A stretch of 8,888 nucleotides of DNA. It comes from Bacillota bacterium. GTDB lineage: Bacteria > Bacillota > Clostridia > Clostridiales > Clostridiaceae. Position numbers and translations under genes: made by a program. Location: assembly GCA_023399035.1 (NCBI GenBank), contig JAEWQX010000210.1:1-8888 (forward strand), in the 5' to 3' direction. Shown here piece after piece: positions 6,021 through 8,888 of this stretch (positions within the stretch are counted from its first letter, which is position 1; each line of letters starts with the position of its first letter). The notes below the pieces were generated by a model that did not search any database, was not told the DNA's origin, and saw only the letters and a program-made list of their open reading frames with translations.

Positions 6021-6854
6021 TTAATCGTTATATGCATCTCTAAGTATTGAAATTTCTTTTGCATATCCATCAAGTTCATTAGGTGTTTCAAGGAAAAATG
6101 GTATGTTTTTTAATTTAGGATGGTTTATTATTCTTGTTACTGCTTCTAATCCAATAGATCCTTCTCCTATTTTTTCATGTCTGTCTTTATGGCTGTTAAA
6201 TGGATTTTTGCTGTCATTTAAGTGAATTGCATATAATCTATCAAGGCCTATTATTTTATCAAATTGTTCTAACACATTATCAAGATCATTTACGATATCA
6301 TATCCTGCATCATACACATGGCATGTATCCAGGCAAACTCCCATATGCTCTTTTAATTCTACCCTGCTTATTATTTCTGCGATTTCCTCAAAGTTTCTTC
6401 CTACTTCTGTCCCTTTTCCAGCCATAGTTTCAAGAAGTACTTTTGTTGTCTGTTCTTTTTTCAATACTTTGTTTAAAAGTTCTGCAATAAATTCTATTCC
6501 TACTTCTGTCCCCTGTTTTACATGGCTTCCAGGATGGAAATTATATAAATTATTTGGAAGGTACTCCATTCTCTTAAGGTCATCTTCCATCATTTCTAAT
6601 GCAAATTGTCTTGTGCTTTCATCTTTTGAGCATGCATTTAATGTATATGGAGCATGAGCAAGAATCTTTGAAAATTTATTTTCTTCCATAAGGTCAATTA
6701 ATTTTTTTATATCATTTTCATCAATATCCTTAGCTTTTCCCCCTCTTGGGTTACGAGTAAAAAATTGAAAAGTATTTGCACCTATTGATAATGCTTCCTT
6801 TCCCATATTATAAAATCCTTTTGTTGTTGATAAATGACATCCTATGTTCAACAT
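6021..6854 (-). CDS. nfo: Endonuclease IV (AP endonuclease Nfo)
   Basis: This 277-residue protein is a complete endonuclease IV, the zinc-dependent AP endonuclease of base excision repair that cuts 5' of abasic sites and removes blocked 3' ends. All nine expected ligands of the trinuclear metal site are present: H67 (AHAPY), H107 (NFHPGS), E142 (LLETMAGKG), D176 and H179 (CLDTCH), H211 (AIHLNDSK), D224 and H226 (HKDRHEKIG) and E256 (FFLETP). The N-terminus (MLNIGCHLSTTKGFYNM) and the FFTRNPRG loop are also typical. Length matches the family. The ATG ending at 6854 has a strong GGAGGA ribosome binding site 8 nt upstream. The gene has its own promoter-like sequences and terminator, so it is probably transcribed alone. 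Confidence 0.97.
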   Translation of the reverse strand: MLNIGCHLSTTKGFYNMGKEALSIGANTFQFFTRNPRGGKAKDIDENDIKKLIDLMEENKFSKILAHAPYTLNACSKDESTRQFALEMMEDDLKRMEYLPNNLYNFHPGSHVKQGTEVGIEFIAELLNKVLKKEQTTKVLLETMAGKGTEVGRNFEEIAEIISRVELKEHMGVCLDTCHVYDAGYDIVNDLDNVLEQFDKIIGLDRLYAIHLNDSKNPFNSHKDRHEKIGEGSIGLEAVTRIINHPKLKNIPFFLETPNELDGYAKEISILRDAYND

Positions 6855-6876
6855 ATTTTATATCCTCCGTTTATAA

Positions 6877-6905
6877 ATCATACTTTCTAGTTGTTTTAAT
6901 CTTAA
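6877..6905 (-). promoter_or_regulatory. Alternative proximal promoter candidate for nfo
   Basis: TTAAGA (6900-6905) and TATGAT (6877-6882) are separated by 17 bp on the minus strand. Transcription would start close to 6870, leaving a very short leader with the GGAGGA site. It is weaker than the distal candidate at 6972-7000. Confidence 0.3.
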
Positions 6906-6971
6906 AATTTCAATTTATTAAATACAGTAATTATTTTTAAATTAATAACAATTATTATTTAATAATATATT

Positions 6972-7000
6972 ATCATAATTATTGTATAATAAAAACTCAA
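6972..7000 (-). promoter_or_regulatory. Candidate promoter of nfo
   Basis: On the minus strand TTGAGT (6995-7000) and TATGAT (6972-6977) are separated by exactly 17 bp, a good sigma-A pattern (4/6 and 5/6 matches). Initiation near 6965 would give a leader of about 110 nt that is almost entirely A/T. Confidence 0.5.
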
Positions 7001-7042
7001 AATTATATTATTTAACTTAATCTAATATGAATATATTATCTT

Positions 7043-7366
7043 TTATTTTCTTTTATTATCCCAGTATTTTTTTGCTTCCTCTTCAAGTATAGATAATCTC
7101 GTATAGTAATCAGGAAATTCAAGAAGATGAGCCAGGGCTATCATGCCAGTCAATATAGGATCATTATTTGTTACATTTGCTCTTGGAAATCTAGTTCCAT
7201 GTTCTAATTCTACATTGACTCCCATGTAAAATTCTTCAAGATTGAACTTTTCCTTTGAAAAATCTACTCCAAGTTTTTTTGCTATTTCTGCCGCTTCTTC
7301 TCTTGTAAAAATCAGCTTATTTGTTTCTCCCTTTTTCTTTCTTCTTATCCATTTGCAATATCTCAT
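7043..7366 (-). CDS. DUF5661 family protein
   Basis: The product is a 107-residue soluble protein resembling the DUF5661 family, whose function is unknown to me. Visible family features are FTREEAAEIAKKLGVDF (20-36), the EEFYMGVNVELEHGT block (45-58), NVTNNDPILTGMIALAHL (64-81) and FPDYYTRLSILEEEA (84-98). The N-terminal 19 residues are strikingly basic (RYCKWIRRKKKGE) and are not part of the core. Two in-frame ATGs are possible, at 7372 and 7366. I prefer 7366 because the AGAGAG ribosome binding site lies about 7 nt before it but abuts the first ATG. No signal peptide, membrane helix or cysteine metal site is present. No clear hairpin terminator follows in 7001-7042. The family call rests on remembered sequence pattern. 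Confidence 0.8.
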   Translation of the reverse strand: MRYCKWIRRKKKGETNKLIFTREEAAEIAKKLGVDFSKEKFNLEEFYMGVNVELEHGTRFPRANVTNNDPILTGMIALAHLLEFPDYYTRLSILEEEAKKYWDNKRK

Positions 7367-7385
7367 AATCATACTCTCTAAAATT

Positions 7386-7415
7386 ATTATAAACTACTAT
7401 ATATATATATGTATA
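7386..7415 (-). promoter_or_regulatory. Candidate promoter of the DUF5661 gene
   Basis: A perfect TATAAT (7386-7391) is preceded, after 18 bp rich in alternating AT, by TATACA (7410-7415, 4/6). The start would fall near 7379, very close to the ribosome binding site, so the leader would be unusually short. Low certainty because of the AT-rich context. Confidence 0.3.
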
Positions 7416-7490
7416 AAAATTTTAAATCTTCATTTAATATAGTACTTTTAATTTAATTATTAAATTTGCATCAGCTTTAAATAATCATTA

Positions 7491-7889
7491 TTAGTATCTT
7501 CTTATTTTTTCACCACAATAAGGACAAAAGTCAAAATTGCTTTCTACAGCTCTTCCACATCTAGGACATACACTGCCGTTTTGATAATTATGATTGCTGC
7601 TTGAAAAATCAGTATTTTGAAGATCCCAATATGTTATATTAATATCTTCACCTTTTTCAATTCCTTTTCCCTTTTCTTTTGAAATTCCATATACTGCATT
7701 GCAGTTATTACATACTAAATAATATGATTCATTCCATTTAAATAATGGGATAAAGAAAAAGTGAAAAAAGCTGTATTCCTTTATAAGTTTTCCGCTTACA
7801 TTTTCCCTGCATCTAAGACAGCTTATGTTATCAATGGTTTTTATCACTTCCTGTTTATCCTGCATTCCAAATACACCAATAAAAAACAC
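7491..7889 (-). CDS. Double zinc-ribbon domain protein
   Basis: This 132-residue protein carries four CxxC pairs: C24/C27 with C60/C63, and C108/C111 with C122/C125. They form two treble-clef or zinc-ribbon folds, and the second (CPRCGRAVESNFDFCPYCGEKI, in 108-129) is a classic C-terminal zinc ribbon. Between the first two pairs is the aromatic, hydrophobic stretch FFHFFFIPLFKW (41-52), which also occurs in small clostridial zinc-ribbon proteins beginning MFFIGxFG. It is short and probably forms the ribbon core or a membrane-associating patch rather than a membrane span. The start codon is GTG at 7887-7889. It is favoured because the family begins at MFFIG and an AAGGGAG lies about 11 nt upstream, whereas the next ATG (residue 9) has no ribosome binding site. 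The molecular role is unknown. It appears to be a single-gene unit with its own promoter. Confidence 0.85.
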   Translation of the reverse strand: MFFIGVFGMQDKQEVIKTIDNISCLRCRENVSGKLIKEYSFFHFFFIPLFKWNESYYLVCNNCNAVYGISKEKGKGIEKGEDINITYWDLQNTDFSSSNHNYQNGSVCPRCGRAVESNFDFCPYCGEKIRRY

Positions 7890-7949
7890 TTTATATCAAT
7901 CTCCCTTTCAATTTATCTTAATATACAATATTTATTAGTTTAAAATTCT

Positions 7950-7977
7950 ATAATATTTATTACAATAAGTATTTCAA
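7950..7977 (-). promoter_or_regulatory. Candidate promoter of the zinc-ribbon gene
   Basis: TTGAAA (7972-7977, 5/6) and TATTAT (7950-7955, 5/6) are separated by 16 bp on the minus strand. Initiation near 7943 would give a leader of about 54 nt with the AAGGGAG ribosome binding site. Confidence 0.45.
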
Positions 7978-8179
7978 AAGTAATCTTCAATTTAGATTTG
8001 TTCTACTCATAATAGATAATATAAATAAAATTTTTCTTATAGTAATTATAATACATTATGAGCTTATTTAAAGTGAACACAGCTTATTTATATTATATAT
8101 GCTGTTAACTTATATTGATATATTAAAGTTTTAATCCATATTCATCTTTAATATTTATAAAAATATTACTACACAATAT
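7978..8179. other. AT-rich non-coding stretch between the zinc-ribbon promoter and the transporter terminator
   Basis: Within the 339-nt gap 7890-8228, the part not explained by the promoter (7950-7977) and terminator (8180-8218) holds no credible coding frame on either strand. The only short ATG frame I checked, on the plus strand from 8059 (16 codons), has no ribosome binding site. The only structure is a 10-bp direct repeat at 8061-8090. No RNA gene or riboswitch is recognisable. Confidence 0.5.
8061..8090. repeat. Two direct copies of a 10-bp sequence, 20-bp period
   Basis: AGCTTATTTA occurs at 8061-8070 and again, identical, at 8081-8090. The 20-bp period is about two helical turns, so both copies would face the same side of the DNA. 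They lie upstream of the zinc-ribbon promoter. No known binding site is recognised. Confidence 0.35.
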
Positions 8180-8218
8180 AAAAAAATATACAGCCTTAAA
8201 TTAATTAAAGCTGTATAT
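8180..8218 (-). terminator. Rho-independent terminator of the transporter gene
   Basis: Arms 8186-8199 and 8205-8218 form a 14-bp stem on the minus strand (one G-U pair) with a 5-nt loop. They are followed by a run of T (8186 down to 8181), making this one of the strongest terminators in the window. It begins about 10 nt after the stop codon of the substrate-binding protein gene. Confidence 0.85.
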
Positions 8219-8228
8219 CATATTAATT

Positions 8229-8888
8229 TTAATAATCAAGATTTTCTACTATTTCAGATGCATCAAATGATTCCTGAAGAAGTCCTTTGCTTACAAGCCA
8301 GTCTATATTATCCTGCCATACCTTTGTATCTTGAGAAAGAAACTGTGCATTTTCAGTTTCCATTACTGGAAGAAGAATATCCATGCTCTTTTTTTCAACA
8401 CTTTCTGTTAGAGGGAAATTTTCCTCATTTTGATTATTAAGAAGTATTTTTAAGGATTCATCAGGATTATTTTTCATATCTTCAAATCCCTTTTTAGAGG
8501 CTCTTAAGAATTTAGAAATCTTTTCACCATCTTTACTCAATGTATTTTCACCTGTTACAAATACAAGTTCATAATAATTTGGTACTCCATAGTCATTTGG
8601 GAAGAAATAATTCAATTCAAATCCTTCCTCTTCCATTTGGGGCACTTCATGATTTACAAGACATCCAATAGTAGCATCAACTTGATTCGTTGTCATGGAA
8701 CTCATTAAATCAAAGCCTACATCAATAACCTGTGCACTATCTCCTTTTTCGCCCACATTTTCAAGCATTGTTGAAATAATTCCTTCTGAAAGTGCTGTAC
8801 CGCCATAACCAATTTTCTTTCCACTTAAATCCTTAGGGCTTGTTATATTTTTATCCTTAAGTGATAAAATGATGCTTAATGGTGACTG
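8229..8888 (-). CDS. ABC transporter substrate-binding protein, NMT1/THI5-like (N-terminus cut by window edge)
   Basis: The frame is open from the right edge to the TAA stop at 8229-8231, giving the C-terminal 219 residues. The signal peptide and first lobe are missing. Visible features, numbered from the edge, are ITSPKDLSGKKIGYGGT (15-31), DVGFDLMSSMTTNQVDATIG (56-75) followed by VNHE (78-81), and YGVPNYYELVFVT (100-112), all typical of NMT1/THI5-like periplasmic-binding proteins. In this family the protein is usually a lipoprotein that delivers its ligand to a permease and ATPase. Members that look most like this bind pyrimidine precursors of thiamine (ThiY type) or alkylsulfonates and taurine. 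The GFDLM...QVDATIG...NHE pattern resembles the pyrimidine-binding group, but the substrate is inference. An internal ATG at 8768 is not the start, because the conserved frame continues upstream without a stop. Partner genes would lie beyond the right edge, or elsewhere, since a terminator follows it. Confidence 0.85.
   Translation of the reverse strand, partial: QSPLSIILSLKDKNITSPKDLSGKKIGYGGTALSEGIISTMLENVGEKGDSAQVIDVGFDLMSSMTTNQVDATIGCLVNHEVPQMEEEGFELNYFFPNDYGVPNYYELVFVTGENTLSKDGEKISKFLRASKKGFEDMKNNPDESLKILLNNQNEENFPLTESVEKKSMDILLPVMETENAQFLSQDTKVWQDNIDWLVSKGLLQESFDASEIVENLDY

Noticed and set aside
7440..7470. AT-only dyad (AATTTAAT/ATTAAATT) after the zinc-ribbon gene, considered as a terminator
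   Set aside because: It has no G-C pairs and no T-tract on the minus-strand 3' side, so it is unlikely to terminate transcription and is expected by chance at this composition.
8059..8109. Plus-strand 16-codon frame starting ATGAGC in the long gap
   Set aside because: It has no ribosome binding site, is very short and is composed mostly of Tyr, Leu and Cys as expected from random AT-rich DNA.

Overview
The window looks like chromosomal DNA of a low-GC Gram-positive anaerobe, most likely a Clostridium sensu stricto. Base composition is strongly A+T-rich, codons end in A or T, ribosome binding sites are strong GGAGG types, and the proteins (clostridial-type oleate hydratase, DUF5661, MFFIG-type zinc-ribbon protein, Rpn-like nuclease) fit that group. 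The species cannot be fixed from the sequence alone. All eight coding regions I support lie on the minus strand; the plus-strand open frames are shadows.

Reading in the direction of transcription (right to left): the C-terminal 219 residues of an NMT1/THI5-like ABC transporter substrate-binding protein (8229-8888, cut by the right edge) end in a strong terminator. After a 339-nt AT-rich gap comes a double zinc-ribbon protein (7491-7889, GTG start), then a DUF5661 protein (7043-7366). Endonuclease IV (nfo, 6021-6854) follows with its own promoter and terminator. Next is a large oleate hydratase (ohyA, 3747-5765) with an N-terminal membrane segment and an extra acidic domain of about 95 residues. 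Behind it is a 55-codon candidate small ORF (3519-3686) whose ribosome binding site lies inside the long hairpin that ends ohyA. Then come an RlmI-type rRNA methyltransferase (2242-3417), a glycerate kinase (1031-2155), and an Rpn-like PD-(D/E)XK protein (1-801) cut by the left edge.

The genes do not form an obvious pathway. Most appear to be single-gene units, each with its own promoter-like sequence and hairpin terminator. The one likely coupling is the methyltransferase and glycerate kinase, where the intervening hairpin leaves almost no room for a separate glycerate kinase promoter. I found no tRNA, rRNA, CRISPR array, insertion sequence end or recognisable riboswitch.

The most interesting material is at ohyA: the acidic insert, the predicted membrane anchor, the RGGRMLN active-site variant, and the downstream small ORF with a sequestered Shine-Dalgarno sequence.
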